Part shown: positions 1-8,365 of the stretch, one piece after another
Position numbering within the stretch: position 1 is the stretch's first letter
How the letters are laid out: every line of letters begins with the position of its first letter
Origin: Paracoccaceae bacterium
GTDB lineage: Bacteria > Pseudomonadota > Alphaproteobacteria > Rhodobacterales > Rhodobacteraceae
Reading direction: 5' to 3'
Assembly (NCBI GenBank): GCA_012103375.1
Contig: WLWX01000001.1
Span: 496,001 to 560,000, forward strand
DNA length: 64,000 nucleotides
Translations under genes and position numbers: made by a program
The notes under the pieces: generated by a model
What the model was told of the DNA's origin: nothing
Seen by the model: the letters and a program-made list of their open reading frames with translations, nothing else
Databases searched by the model: none

Positions 1-179
1 AACCTTGCTGGCATTTTTAAGTTCTACCGTCATGCGTGATCCCGTAGGCCGGGTTTCCCCCCGGCTGCATTGGTGATGCCGGGCTGAAGCCCGGCCTGCG
101 ATTGCCGACCCCGATTTTAACCGGGATCGGCGGTTGTCTGGTCGCGGTTCTGGGACCGCGACCAACAGGGAGGGTGTGC
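1..179. other. Hairpin-rich gap 3' of the solute-binding protein gene
   Basis: No convincing gene lies here. Three inverted repeats follow the end of the minus-strand binding-protein gene: 140-163 (8-bp perfect stem, GGTCGCGG with CCGCGACC), 78-95 (7-bp stem GCCGGGC, TGAA loop) and 48-65 (GCCGGG with CCCGGC). None is followed by a T-run on the minus strand, so they look more like the mRNA-stabilising hairpins found between binding-protein and permease genes than simple terminators. The inference is that transporter genes may continue to the left, outside the window. Confidence 0.5.
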
Positions 180-1913
180 TTACTGGTTCCAGCGTGCGAC
201 GAGGTCGTCATAGTTGACGGTCTCGCCCTGCGGCTTTTCGTTGTCCAGCGGCGGCTTGGCACCACCGTTGGCAAACCAGTATTCGGCGTCACGCTCTTCA
301 TTCAGGCGCGGACCGCAACCACCATAGACATTGGCGGCCTCGTCAGCGGCCTGCATCCGGGCCATGGTGATATCCATCTCCTCGGCCAGACGATCCATCG
401 CCTGCTGAGGGGTGAACGCGCCTGAGTTCACGTCACCGATCTGCTGCCACCAGATTTGCGCCAGCTTGGGATAGTCCGGCACGTTGATGCCGGTTGGCGA
501 CCATGCGACGCGGTCAGGCGAGCGGTAGAACTCGACCAGACCACCCAGCTTGGGCGCACGTTCGGTGAAGCTTTCGTGGTTCACGGTCGAGTCGCGCATG
601 AAGGTCAGACCCACGTGGGACTTCTTCACGTCGACCGTCTTGGAGGTCACGAACTGCGCATAAAGCCATGCGGCCTGCGCACGGTCCGACGGCGTGGACT
701 TGAGGAACGTCCAGCTTCCCACGTCCTGATAGCCAACCTTCTGGCCTTCTTCCCAATAAGGGCCATGCGGGCTGGGTGCCATCCGCCACAGCGGATTGCC
801 ATCGGCGTCCACCGTGTTGTTGCCTTCCGACTGCGGCTTCACCATGTCGGCGGTGAACGCAGTGTACCAGAAGATCTGCTGGGCCACGTTGCCTTGTGCC
901 AGTGCGGGTAGCGACTGGTAGAAGTCAAACGACGCCGCACCCGGAGGGGCGTAAGCGCGCAGCCATTCGTCCCACTTGCGGATCGCGTAAACTGCCGCCG
1001 GGCCGTTCGCTGCACCACCGCGCGAAACGCTCGCACCGACCGGGTTACAGGTTCCGGCTTCCATGCGGATGCCCCATTCGTCGATCGGGATGCCGTTCGG
1101 CTCACCCTTCGACCCGGCACCGGCCATCGACAGCCAGGCGTCGGTCATCCGCCAGCCCAGGTCAGGCGCGCGTTTGCCGTAATCCATGTGGCCATAGATC
1201 GTAGTGCCGTCGACCTCCTTCACGTCATTGCTGAAGAAGTCGGCAATGTCCTCGTAAGCCGACCAATTGACCGGAACGCCCAGGTCATAGCCGTATTTGG
1301 CCTTGAAGGCGGCCTGGTTGTCAGCATCGTCGAACCAGTCCTTGCGGAACCAGTAAAGGTTCGCGAACTGCTGGTCGGGCAGTTGGTACAGGTTGCCATC
1401 CGGCCCGGTGGTGAACTGAAGACCCATGAAGTCATCCAGGTCCAGTGTCGGCGATGTTGTCGCCGCCCAGTCACCGGCCATCTGCTCAGTCAGGTTATAG
1501 GCCAGTTGCAGGCGCGAGTGGGTGCCGATCAGATCCGAGTCATTGACGTAGCCGTCATAGAGGTTCCGCTGGGTCTGCATCTGTGTCTGCACAGCCTGCA
1601 CAACCTCGCCTTCACCCAGGATCTGGTGGTTCACCTTGATCCCGGTGATATCCTCGAACGCCTTGGTCAGAACGTCGGATTCGTACCCATGCGTCGGAAT
1701 ACCTTCCGACAATACGTTGATTTCCATACCGGAATACGGTGCGGCGGCGTCAATGAACCACTGCAATTCCGACATTTGTTCGTCTTTGGTCAACGTCGAG
1801 GGCTGGAATTCCTCGTCGATCCATTTCTTCGCTGCTGCCGCATCGGCAAGCGCAGCGTTAGGCCCCGCGATTACGGCCGAAACCGCAACGGCGGAGAGCA
1901 GATACTTACGCAT
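180..1913 (-). CDS. ABC transporter solute-binding protein, GlpV/family-1 type
   Basis: A 577-residue periplasmic binding protein of the long family-1 class, which resembles GlpV-type glycerol/polyol binders of Alphaproteobacteria. The N-terminus is a signal peptide (MRKYLLSAVAVSAVIAG, then ALA-DA near residue 23). Family features include the early ITGIKVNHQILGEGEV stretch and many Trp/Tyr residues in the ligand cleft. The ATG at 1913 is chosen because GGGAGGAG lies directly upstream; a start five codons earlier would place that Shine-Dalgarno inside the gene. It is transcribed away from the flavin oxidoreductase gene. No permease or ATPase follows inside the window, although hairpins and the window edge do. 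The substrate is unproven. Confidence 0.85.
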   Translation of the reverse strand: MRKYLLSAVAVSAVIAGPNAALADAAAAKKWIDEEFQPSTLTKDEQMSELQWFIDAAAPYSGMEINVLSEGIPTHGYESDVLTKAFEDITGIKVNHQILGEGEVVQAVQTQMQTQRNLYDGYVNDSDLIGTHSRLQLAYNLTEQMAGDWAATTSPTLDLDDFMGLQFTTGPDGNLYQLPDQQFANLYWFRKDWFDDADNQAAFKAKYGYDLGVPVNWSAYEDIADFFSNDVKEVDGTTIYGHMDYGKRAPDLGWRMTDAWLSMAGAGSKGEPNGIPIDEWGIRMEAGTCNPVGASVSRGGAANGPAAVYAIRKWDEWLRAYAPPGAASFDFYQSLPALAQGNVAQQIFWYTAFTADMVKPQSEGNNTVDADGNPLWRMAPSPHGPYWEEGQKVGYQDVGSWTFLKSTPSDRAQAAWLYAQFVTSKTVDVKKSHVGLTFMRDSTVNHESFTERAPKLGGLVEFYRSPDRVAWSPTGINVPDYPKLAQIWWQQIGDVNSGAFTPQQAMDRLAEEMDITMARMQAADEAANVYGGCGPRLNEERDAEYWFANGGAKPPLDNEKPQGETVNYDDLVARWNQ

Positions 1914-2224
1914 CTCGTCTCCTCCCATAGAGTTTGTTCGTGCCGGTGTTCACCGGTCCGTGATACTGGTGTCAGCGGTTTCGCGTTGTCAAACTAAATC
2001 TTTAGTAGACGCGAATGCGCGGGGGAATTTCGGCTACGATTGCATGCCCTGGATCGATATCACAGGCGCGCCAACCGCCTGACGGCGGACGTTGTAAACG
2101 CATGCGGTGCCTTGACAATAATCCGCTTCAAGGGTGGAGTTTCGGTCAGCCTCAGGCATCGTGCGCGCCCTGTCGGACGGTGTCAGAAAAAACCCAAACC
2201 CGGTGCCAATCAAAGGACGAATCC
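1914..2224. promoter_or_regulatory. Divergent intergenic region with two palindromes
   Basis: This 311-bp gap separates the divergent binding-protein and DAO-oxidoreductase genes and carries no credible gene. Two symmetric sites stand out: CCGGTG-TT-CACCGG at 1943-1956, which would lie in the leader of the minus-strand gene, and ACTAAA-TC-TTTAGT at 1993-2006, a 14-bp palindrome in a locally AT-rich stretch. The second is the better operator candidate. The cognate regulator cannot be named from the sequence. Confidence 0.4.
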
Positions 2225-3532
2225 ATGACCAACACCCCCGATGCGATCATCATCGGCACCGGCGTGATCGGCACGGCGGTCGCGTTTGAAATGGCCAAGG
2301 CGGGCTGGAAGACCCTGTCGCTGGACCGCAACAGCCAGATCGGCCACGGGTCGACCGCCGGGTCCTGCGCGATCATCCGCATGCATTATTCCACCTTCGA
2401 CGGCACCGCCTTTGCCTGGGAAGGGTATCACTACTGGCGCGACTGGGCGGCATATCTGGGCCTGCCTGCGGACGCCGAATTGGCGCAGTTCAAGGAATGC
2501 GGCTGCCTGGTCATGAAAACCGAAGAAAATGACCAGCTTGCCAGACACCTCGAAAACAGCCGCGCCCTGAACATCCCGGTCGAGGAATGGGACGCCGACC
2601 AGATCACCGCGCGCCTGCCGATCTACAGCCTCGACAGTTTCAGCCCGGCGCGGCGGATGGACGACCCGGAATTCGGCAAGCCGAACGGAGGGCACCTGAC
2701 CGGAGGGGTGTTCTGGAAAAACGCCGGTTACGTCACCGACCCGGCGCTGTCATCGCAAAACCTCGCCGATGCGGCCCGCCTGCATGGGGCGCAGTTTCGT
2801 ATGGGGGTCGAGGTGGCCAAGATCCTGCAATCGGGCGGCAAGGTCACCGGCGTGGCGCTATCGGATGGCGAGGTGATCGAAGCCCCCGTCGTGATCAACG
2901 TCGCCGGTCCCGGATCGGCCCATATCAACGCGCTGGCGGGTGTGCTGGACGACATGACGATCAAGACCCGGCCCTTGCGGCAAGAGGTTACCCATGTCCC
3001 AGCGCCCGAAGGGTTCGACTTCGACGCGGAAGGCATGGTCGTGTCGGACAGCGATATCGCCTGTTACATCCGCCCCGAACACGGCAACAATATTCTTGTC
3101 GGCTCGGAAGATCCGCCCTGCGATCCGCACCAGTGGGCCGAGAACGACACCGACTATAACCGCGACTTTACCGATCAATGGACAACGCAGGCGATGCGCT
3201 ATGGCCAGCGGGTGCCCTCGCTTGGCATCCCGTCCAAGGCGCGCGGGGTGGTGGACCTCTATGATGCCTCGACCGACTGGATTCCCATCTATGACAAGTC
3301 CGCGCTGGGCGGTTTCTATATGGCCTGCGGGTCCAGCGGGAACCAGTACAAGAACGCACCGATTGCGGGCAAGCTGATAGCTGCGCTGGTGGATTATGTC
3401 GAGGGCGGGACAGATCACGACATCACCCCGCTGCAATTCACCATGCCCTACACCGGGCACATAATCGATGCCGGGTTTTATTCGCGGCGGCGCGAAATCA
3501 ACGAGGAATCAAGTTTTTCGGTCTTGGGATAA
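2225..3532 (+). CDS. FAD-dependent amino-acid/amine oxidoreductase (DAO family)
   Basis: A 435-residue flavoprotein of the DAO fold (sarcosine/dimethylglycine/glycine-oxidase-like). The N-terminal Rossmann motif IIGTGVIGTAVAFEMAKAG (from residue 8) binds the FAD ADP moiety. The STAGSCAIIRMHY region and the C-terminal GGFYMACGSSGNQYKNAP segment match the second FAD-contact region of the family. ATG 2225 has AAGGA eight bases upstream. Such enzymes oxidise secondary or tertiary amines or amino acids in the cytoplasm; the actual substrate is unknown. It diverges from the solute-binding protein gene, so the two could share a regulator, but that is inference. Confidence 0.85.
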   Translation: MTNTPDAIIIGTGVIGTAVAFEMAKAGWKTLSLDRNSQIGHGSTAGSCAIIRMHYSTFDGTAFAWEGYHYWRDWAAYLGLPADAELAQFKECGCLVMKTEENDQLARHLENSRALNIPVEEWDADQITARLPIYSLDSFSPARRMDDPEFGKPNGGHLTGGVFWKNAGYVTDPALSSQNLADAARLHGAQFRMGVEVAKILQSGGKVTGVALSDGEVIEAPVVINVAGPGSAHINALAGVLDDMTIKTRPLRQEVTHVPAPEGFDFDAEGMVVSDSDIACYIRPEHGNNILVGSEDPPCDPHQWAENDTDYNRDFTDQWTTQAMRYGQRVPSLGIPSKARGVVDLYDASTDWIPIYDKSALGGFYMACGSSGNQYKNAPIAGKLIAALVDYVEGGTDHDITPLQFTMPYTGHIIDAGFYSRRREINEESSFSVLG

Positions 3533-3621
3533 GGCCAATCTTGGAAATCCTACGAGGAGTGGTTTCAGGGCCGACGGTCAGAGCCTTGAGAATGGCGGAA
3601 ACGATGGAGTGCGATCGGTGG

Positions 3622-3674
3622 CTGGAGGGGCCAGCCCCTCCAGACCTCCCCGGAGTATTTTTGGCGAAAAGACA
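3622..3674 (+). terminator. Hairpin plus repeated terminator-like element, copy A
   Basis: CTGGAGGGGC-CA-GCCCCTCCAG (3622-3643) is a perfect inverted repeat. It is followed by a short CTCC-CC-GGAG hairpin running into TATTTTTGG. Bases 3625-3674 recur almost exactly, in inverted orientation, at 31610-31659. Both copies sit just past the 3' end of a gene and point the same way as that gene, so they probably act as intrinsic terminators downstream of the DAO oxidoreductase gene here and the lldD-like gene there. The rest of 3533-3742 holds nothing recognisable. Confidence 0.65.
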
Positions 3675-3742
3675 TTGGCGAGGGGACTTGGGCCTGCCGT
3701 GATCCGATTGGTGCTGGCGCGTTTCTGGCGCGCGCCGAGCTG

Positions 3743-4759
3743 CTACGCCTCTGGCAGGTTTTCACGAAAGAATACCCGCATCTGGGGCGGCATTACCGCG
3801 ACGGTCTGCCTGCGCGCCGCGCCCTTCAGCAGGCGCAGCGCCTCGGCCACTTCGGCGCCGGGGTTCTGGTCAATGACAGCATCCAGTGTGTTGTCCAGCA
3901 GCAGCGCCTTGGTGGCGGTGGTCACCTCATGCGCGATGAAAACCGGATTTCGCGGCCCGCGTCGTAATGCCGCCGCGATGCCCGCTGTTGCGCCCCCGGC
4001 GTTGTAGATTCCGGCCAGATCGGGGTGGCGGGCCAGTAACTGCGTCATTTCAGCCTCGGCGCGGGTGCGATCCTCTTGCACCTCGCGCAGTTCGACCAGT
4101 TCCAGCGCCGGGAAATCTTCGGTCAGAACCTGACGAAATCCCATCTCGCGTTCCAGATGCCCGCGATAGAACAGAGAGCCTGCAAAGAACGCCACTTTTC
4201 CGGTGGCCCCCGGCCCAAGAAACCGCCCCAGCAGATACCCCGCCAGCCGCCCCGCCTGGGCGTTGTCGATCCCGACATACCCCTGGTGTGGAACGTTCAG
4301 AATGTCCGAGGCCAGCGTAACCAGATGCGTTCCCGCCGCCAGCAATTCGCGGATCGCCTCGCGCACCTGGGGATGATCCAGCGCGACCAGGGCGATCCCG
4401 TCAACAGTTCCCTTCAGCGCCACCAGACGTGCCGCCAGTGCTGTCGGGTTGAATTCCGCCACCAGTTCAACGCTGGCCCGGATCCCCTTGGCCGGATCCG
4501 ATTGCGCGGCCACCTGCTGCGCCAGATCGTTGATAAACGCATTGGTGCCGTCCGGCAGAAGGAACACCAGACGCACCGGGGCAGGCGGTGTGATCGACCC
4601 GTCTGCTTCAGCGACCGGATAGCCCAACCGGTGCGCCGCGGCCGTGATCTGCGCCCGGGTCTGCGCACGCACCCCGCCACGACCGTTCAGCGCCCTGTCT
4701 ACTGTGGCGAGCGATACATGCGCCTCGCGGGCGACATCTGACATGGTTGGTCGCGGCAT
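3743..4759 (-). CDS. LacI-family transcriptional regulator
   Basis: A 338-residue LacI-type repressor. The N-terminal helix-turn-helix and hinge (TMSDVAREAHVSLATVDRA then LNGRGGV) begin at residue 5, and the rest is a periplasmic-binding-protein-like effector domain containing GIALVALDHPQVREAI and VTLASDILN. ATG 4759 places the HTH at the usual position. In-frame starts upstream (4810, 4831) would add residues with no family counterpart and would overlap the repeat at 4769-4788. It diverges from the moc-like operon (4978-17208), so it is the obvious regulator of that operon and may respond to the imported sugar or inositol derivative. The effector is unknown. Confidence 0.88.
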   Translation of the reverse strand: MPRPTMSDVAREAHVSLATVDRALNGRGGVRAQTRAQITAAAHRLGYPVAEADGSITPPAPVRLVFLLPDGTNAFINDLAQQVAAQSDPAKGIRASVELVAEFNPTALAARLVALKGTVDGIALVALDHPQVREAIRELLAAGTHLVTLASDILNVPHQGYVGIDNAQAGRLAGYLLGRFLGPGATGKVAFFAGSLFYRGHLEREMGFRQVLTEDFPALELVELREVQEDRTRAEAEMTQLLARHPDLAGIYNAGGATAGIAAALRRGPRNPVFIAHEVTTATKALLLDNTLDAVIDQNPGAEVAEALRLLKGAARRQTVAVMPPQMRVFFRENLPEA

Positions 4760-4768
4760 CGCGTAATA

Positions 4769-4788
4769 TTCTGAGGTATTTTGGGGTA
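4769..4788 (+). promoter_or_regulatory. Candidate operator 1: tandem 10-bp repeats
   Basis: TTCTGAGGTA is followed directly by TTTTGGGGTA, ten base pairs apart, so both lie on the same helix face. The site ends ten bases before the lacI-type start codon. The same pair of half-sites occurs inverted at 4878-4897. Consensus TTYTGRGGTN. Likely regulator-binding DNA. Confidence 0.5.
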
Positions 4789-4877
4789 TACATGCAAGCC
4801 ATTCACGCATCGACAGAGCGTTTTTGGGCATTGTTGATCGTAAATATCTGTGGATAACTGCGCAAACTTGTTGAGAA

Positions 4878-4897
4878 CACCTCAGAAAACCCCAAAA
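4878..4897 (-). promoter_or_regulatory. Candidate operator 2: inverted copy of the tandem repeats
   Basis: On the minus strand this reads TTTTGGGGTT then TTCTGAGGTG, again with 10-bp periodicity and the two half-site variants in swapped order relative to 4769-4788. The sites are about 109 bp centre to centre, close to a whole number of helical turns, which would suit DNA looping across the divergent promoters. This is inference from pattern only. Confidence 0.5.
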
Positions 4898-4917
4898 ATC
4901 AACTCAATTCGTTTGAC

Positions 4918-4937
4918 TTACCCGTCGATTACCCGTC
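4918..4937. repeat. Direct repeat TTACCCGTC x2 before the moc-like operon
   Basis: TTACCCGTC occurs at 4918-4926 and 4929-4937 with an 11-bp period, 40 bases before the first gene of the operon. It may be an activator or repressor site, or part of the promoter. No matching site was noticed elsewhere. Confidence 0.4.
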
Positions 4938-4977
4938 ACATTTGGCCAATGCCTGCACCGCAAGGATCAACCGTCCG

Positions 4978-6183
4978 ATGACCCGATTGTTCGGCACCGA
5001 CCATACGGCCGCGTCGCTGGCGCAGCGGACCGGCAACCTCAGCCAGATTGGCGGGGTGCGATTGTCGACACTGGAAGATGGCGCCGGGCGTGGCATGCGG
5101 GTGCTGGATTTCGCGACCGGCAGCGGGTTGGATTTCACCGTATCGGTCGACCGGGCAATGGATATTTCGGCGCTGTCGCACAAGGGGCGCGCGATCGGCT
5201 GGCAATCGGCCGCCGGGATGCGGCACCCGGGGCTGCACAATGCCGCCGAGGATGACGGGTTGGGATGGAACCGGGGCTTTACCGGGTTTCTGGCAACCTG
5301 CGGGCTGGATCACACACTCGGGCCCGAAACCGTGCCCGCAGATACCTATGGCTATCCGCGCAAGGCCACGGTGACCCACGGGTTGCACGGCCGGATCAGC
5401 AATACCCCGGCGCGCCTGACCGGCTATGGCGAGGCTTGGTCGGGCGATACCTGCACCCTTTGGGCCGAAGGCGTCACGGTGCAGGCCACCATTTTCGGAG
5501 AGGTCCTGCACCTGCATCGCCGGATCGAAGCGGACCTTGGCGGGAATGAGGTTCGGCTGAGGGATCGCGTCGTAAACGCAGGGTTTTCGGTCGAACCGCA
5601 TATGTTCATGTATCACGTTAACCTTGGCTATCCGCTGCTTGATAAAAATGCGGAGTTTGTCGCACCGATTGCCGAAGTGATCCACGCCACCCACGCCGAA
5701 CACGGTTTGGACGCGCAGGGCATCGGGTATCGCACCGTCCCTGAACCGCGCGTCGGTCTGGGCGAACAGGTCTGGCAGCACGATATGTTGGCGGATGCGG
5801 CCGGGCTGGTCCCAATGGCGTTGATCAACGATCATCTGGGCCTTGGCCTGGAAATCACCACCCGAAAAGACCAGCTTCCCGTTGCCCTGCAATGGCAGAA
5901 TTTCCGCGCCGGTGAATATGTCCTGGGCCTGGAACCTTCGACCCACCATCTGCCCGGCAACAATTTCGCGCGCGACCGGGATGAGATGATCTGGCTGCCC
6001 CCGGGGGCAGAGCGCCCGTATGACGCACGCTTCCGGGTGCTCGACGGAGCTGCGGATCTGAGTGGGGCCCGCGCCCGCATCGCTGCCATTTCCGGGCAGC
6101 CGGAAAATGAGTACCCTCAGCCGTCGGGAGTATACCCCAAGTTGCATGGCGCCGCTTCGACAAATGGGAAGGATTGCACATGA
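4978..6183 (+). CDS. DUF4432 / aldose-1-epimerase-like protein
   Basis: A 401-residue protein of the DUF4432 (galactose-mutarotase-like) group. The N-terminal pattern RLFGTDHTAASLAQRTGNLS followed by RVLDFATGSGLDF is characteristic, as is the later HMFMYHVNLGYPLL segment of the beta-sandwich. Family members probably interconvert sugar anomers or bind sugars; few are characterised. ATG 4978 is preferred over TTG 4942 because the family begins close to this Met and AAGGA lies 11 bases upstream. It is the first gene of the operon divergent from the LacI regulator, and its stop overlaps the MocD-like start (ATGA). Confidence 0.8.
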   Translation: MTRLFGTDHTAASLAQRTGNLSQIGGVRLSTLEDGAGRGMRVLDFATGSGLDFTVSVDRAMDISALSHKGRAIGWQSAAGMRHPGLHNAAEDDGLGWNRGFTGFLATCGLDHTLGPETVPADTYGYPRKATVTHGLHGRISNTPARLTGYGEAWSGDTCTLWAEGVTVQATIFGEVLHLHRRIEADLGGNEVRLRDRVVNAGFSVEPHMFMYHVNLGYPLLDKNAEFVAPIAEVIHATHAEHGLDAQGIGYRTVPEPRVGLGEQVWQHDMLADAAGLVPMALINDHLGLGLEITTRKDQLPVALQWQNFRAGEYVLGLEPSTHHLPGNNFARDRDEMIWLPPGAERPYDARFRVLDGAADLSGARARIAAISGQPENEYPQPSGVYPKLHGAASTNGKDCT

Positions 6184-7286
6184 ATGCTTTCAACCCGCAG
6201 ATCAAACGCGACTACAGCCTTGTGGGGCCGAACAATCAGCGCGCCGTCGAACTGGGGCTTGCCTCAGCTGAATGGTATCATTCAGAAGTGCCGCGCAAGG
6301 TGATGAAATTCCTGATGAAACGCAGCGACGCGCAGGCGGATCAGGACACGTTGCTTTGGTTCCTGCTGCTGATCTTCACCGGATCGTCGGTGATCGCCTT
6401 GTGGGGCAGTTGGTGGGCGGTGCCGTTTCTGCTTGGCTATGGGGTGCTGTATGGCACCGTCTGTGACAGCCGCTGGCATGAATGCGGTCATGGAACGGCC
6501 TTCAGGACCGGCTGGAAGAACGACGCCGTCTATCACATCGCGTCCTTCATGGTGATGCGCAATCCAATCTCGTGGCGGTGGAGCCATGCGCGCCACCACA
6601 CCGACACCATCATCATCGGGCGCGATCCAGAGATTGCGCTGATGCGCCCGCCGACGCTGATCCTGGTGGCGCTGAAGTTCATCGGCTTGCCGGATATTAT
6701 TTATGATTTACGGGCGCTTGCAAGGAACTCTTTAGGCATCGTGTCAGAAGCTGAGCAGGATTACATCCCCGAAGCCGAACGTGCCAAGGCGGTGTTCTGG
6801 GCGCGGATCCACATGGGCATCTACGCTACCGCGATCCTGATGGCGCTGGTCAGCTGGTCGATCCTGCCATTGCTGCTGATCGGCGGCCCGCGGATCTATG
6901 GCTGCTGGCATCTGGTGATGATGGGTCTTTTGCAGCACGGCGGGCTGGCCGAGGATGTGTTGGACCACCGGCTGAACAGCCGCACGGTGTATATCAATCC
7001 GGTCTCCCGATGGCTCTACTGGAACATGAACTATCACGTGGAACATCATATGTTTCCAATGGTTCCTTACCACGCGCTGCCGCGCCTGCACGCCCTGATC
7101 AAGCATGATCTGCCGGCGCCGAACGCCTCGATCGCCGACGCCTATGGCGATCTGATTTATGCGCTGGCTCGCCAGACGCGAGAGGCTGGATATACGCTGC
7201 CCCGCGCGTTGCCACCGACCGCGCGGCCCTATCGTGAAGAATTCCATGCCGTCGACGGCATTCCATCGCGGGGGGCAGAGGCATGA
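6180..7286 (+). CDS. MocD-like membrane fatty-acid-desaturase-family oxygenase
   Basis: A 368-residue integral-membrane di-iron protein. The three histidine boxes of the desaturase/hydroxylase family are visible: HECGH (100-104), HARHH (136-140) and HVEHH (286-290), together with hydrophobic membrane segments around residues 58-95 and 210-250. Paired directly with a Rieske ferredoxin, inside a sugar ABC operon rich in MocA/IolE-type enzymes, it best matches MocD of rhizopine catabolism. With MocE and MocF, MocD converts 3-O-methyl-scyllo-inosamine to scyllo-inosamine. I infer an O-demethylase or hydroxylase rather than a lipid desaturase. ATG 6180 has GGAAGGA upstream and overlaps the previous stop. 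No MocF-type reductase is seen. Confidence 0.75.
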   Translation: MNAFNPQIKRDYSLVGPNNQRAVELGLASAEWYHSEVPRKVMKFLMKRSDAQADQDTLLWFLLLIFTGSSVIALWGSWWAVPFLLGYGVLYGTVCDSRWHECGHGTAFRTGWKNDAVYHIASFMVMRNPISWRWSHARHHTDTIIIGRDPEIALMRPPTLILVALKFIGLPDIIYDLRALARNSLGIVSEAEQDYIPEAERAKAVFWARIHMGIYATAILMALVSWSILPLLLIGGPRIYGCWHLVMMGLLQHGGLAEDVLDHRLNSRTVYINPVSRWLYWNMNYHVEHHMFPMVPYHALPRLHALIKHDLPAPNASIADAYGDLIYALARQTREAGYTLPRALPPTARPYREEFHAVDGIPSRGAEA

Positions 7287-7597
7287 GCGCGTGGGTGGAT
7301 GTTTGCGACGCCGAAGATATTGATCTGGAAGACGTTATTCGGTTTGACCACGGGGATCGAACCTTCGCTGTCTATCGGACGTCCGATGGCGAGGTCTTCG
7401 CAACGGACGGGTTGTGTACCCATGAAAAAGTACATCTGGCCGACGGGCTGGTGATGGACGACACCATCGAATGCCCCAAGCACAACGGGCGCTTCAACTA
7501 CCAGACCGGGGCAGCATTACGCGCGCCGGTGTGCGAGGCGCTGGCGACTTATCCTGCGCGATTGAAGGACGGGCGGATCGAGATTGAAATTGGTTGA
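7283..7597 (+). CDS. MocE-like Rieske [2Fe-2S] ferredoxin
   Basis: A 104-residue Rieske protein. Cluster ligands are Cys45 and His47 (CTHEKVH) and Cys64 and His67 (CPKHNGRF), the spacing of bacterial Rieske ferredoxins that feed oxygenases. The protein is soluble, with no signal peptide. It overlaps the end of the MocD-like gene (ATGA), so the two are translationally coupled and probably form an electron-transfer pair: NAD(P)H via an unlinked reductase, then this ferredoxin, then the di-iron oxygenase. MocE of rhizopine catabolism is the closest named relative I can suggest. Confidence 0.85.
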   Translation: MSAWVDVCDAEDIDLEDVIRFDHGDRTFAVYRTSDGEVFATDGLCTHEKVHLADGLVMDDTIECPKHNGRFNYQTGAALRAPVCEALATYPARLKDGRIEIEIG

Positions 7598-7603
7598 GGA
7601 ACA

Positions 7604-8335
7604 GTGACCAACAGTCTGGCATCATTTGATTTTACCGGACGCCGCGTTTGCGTCATCGGGGCTAGCCGTGCCGGGATCGGCGCGGCCATCGCGCGGGCGT
7701 TCAAATCCGCCGGGGCCAAGGTTGTGATCACCGGACTCGAAGATCAGCCTGCGGCCGAGGACCAGGATCGGTTCACCTATCACAAGTTGGACGTGGCCGA
7801 CGGGGATGCGGTGACGGATTTTGCGAATGGTCTGCAAGCGCTTGATATTCTTGTGAATTGTGCGGCGATCACGGCGCGGGGCGAAGAGATGGCGCCAGAC
7901 TTCTTCGCCAAAGTCGTCGATATCAATCTGCACGGAACATTCCGCACCGCGCTGGCGTTTCATCCGCAGTTGAAGGCGGCGGGCGGTGCGGTGATCAACA
8001 TCGCCTCGATGTATGCGGGTTTTGGCAGCCCGAAGAACCCGGCTTATGGGGCCAGCAAAGCGGCGGTGACTCAGTTGATGAAATCGCTGGCGATCGCCTG
8101 GGCCGGGGATGGCATCCAGGTCAACGCCATCGCGCCGGGGTTCATTGTGACCGAGCAATCGGCACGCAGCCGGACTGATCCGGATCATGTGGCGGCGGTT
8201 AATCTGCGCACACCACTGGGGCGCTGGGGCCAGCCGCAGGATATCGCCGGAACGGCGCTGTTCCTGGCCTCGGACGCCGCCGAATTCATCACCGGGGCCT
8301 GCATTCCGGTTGACGGCGGCTATTCGGTTGCGTGA
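7604..8335 (+). CDS. SDR-family NAD(P)-dependent oxidoreductase
   Basis: A 243-residue classical short-chain dehydrogenase. The cofactor motif is GASRAGIG (19-26), the NAG-equivalent is NCAA (85-88), and the catalytic residues are Ser135 and YGASK (Tyr148, Lys152). The C-terminus has the usual FITGACIPVDGGYS. The GTG at 7604 is used, with GAGGA five bases upstream. It lies six bases after the Rieske gene in the moc-like operon, where it probably oxidises or reduces a hydroxyl or keto group of the substrate ring or sugar. The substrate is inferred only from context. Confidence 0.88.
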   Translation: MTNSLASFDFTGRRVCVIGASRAGIGAAIARAFKSAGAKVVITGLEDQPAAEDQDRFTYHKLDVADGDAVTDFANGLQALDILVNCAAITARGEEMAPDFFAKVVDINLHGTFRTALAFHPQLKAAGGAVINIASMYAGFGSPKNPAYGASKAAVTQLMKSLAIAWAGDGIQVNAIAPGFIVTEQSARSRTDPDHVAAVNLRTPLGRWGQPQDIAGTALFLASDAAEFITGACIPVDGGYSVA

Positions 8336-8365
8336 CGTTAACACATGGGGATTGAGAGCGGTAAC

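Noticed and set aside
180-3532. Long frames antisense to the solute-binding protein and oxidoreductase genes (for example 1188-1997 and 2858-3460)
   Set aside because: They are high-GC shadow frames opposite well-supported genes, without ribosome-binding sites or family motifs.
6180-7286. Acyl-lipid fatty acid desaturase for membrane adaptation
   Set aside because: The histidine boxes fit, but coupling to a Rieske ferredoxin inside a sugar-importer operon with MocA/IolE-type enzymes favours a MocD-like role; kept only as an alternative.
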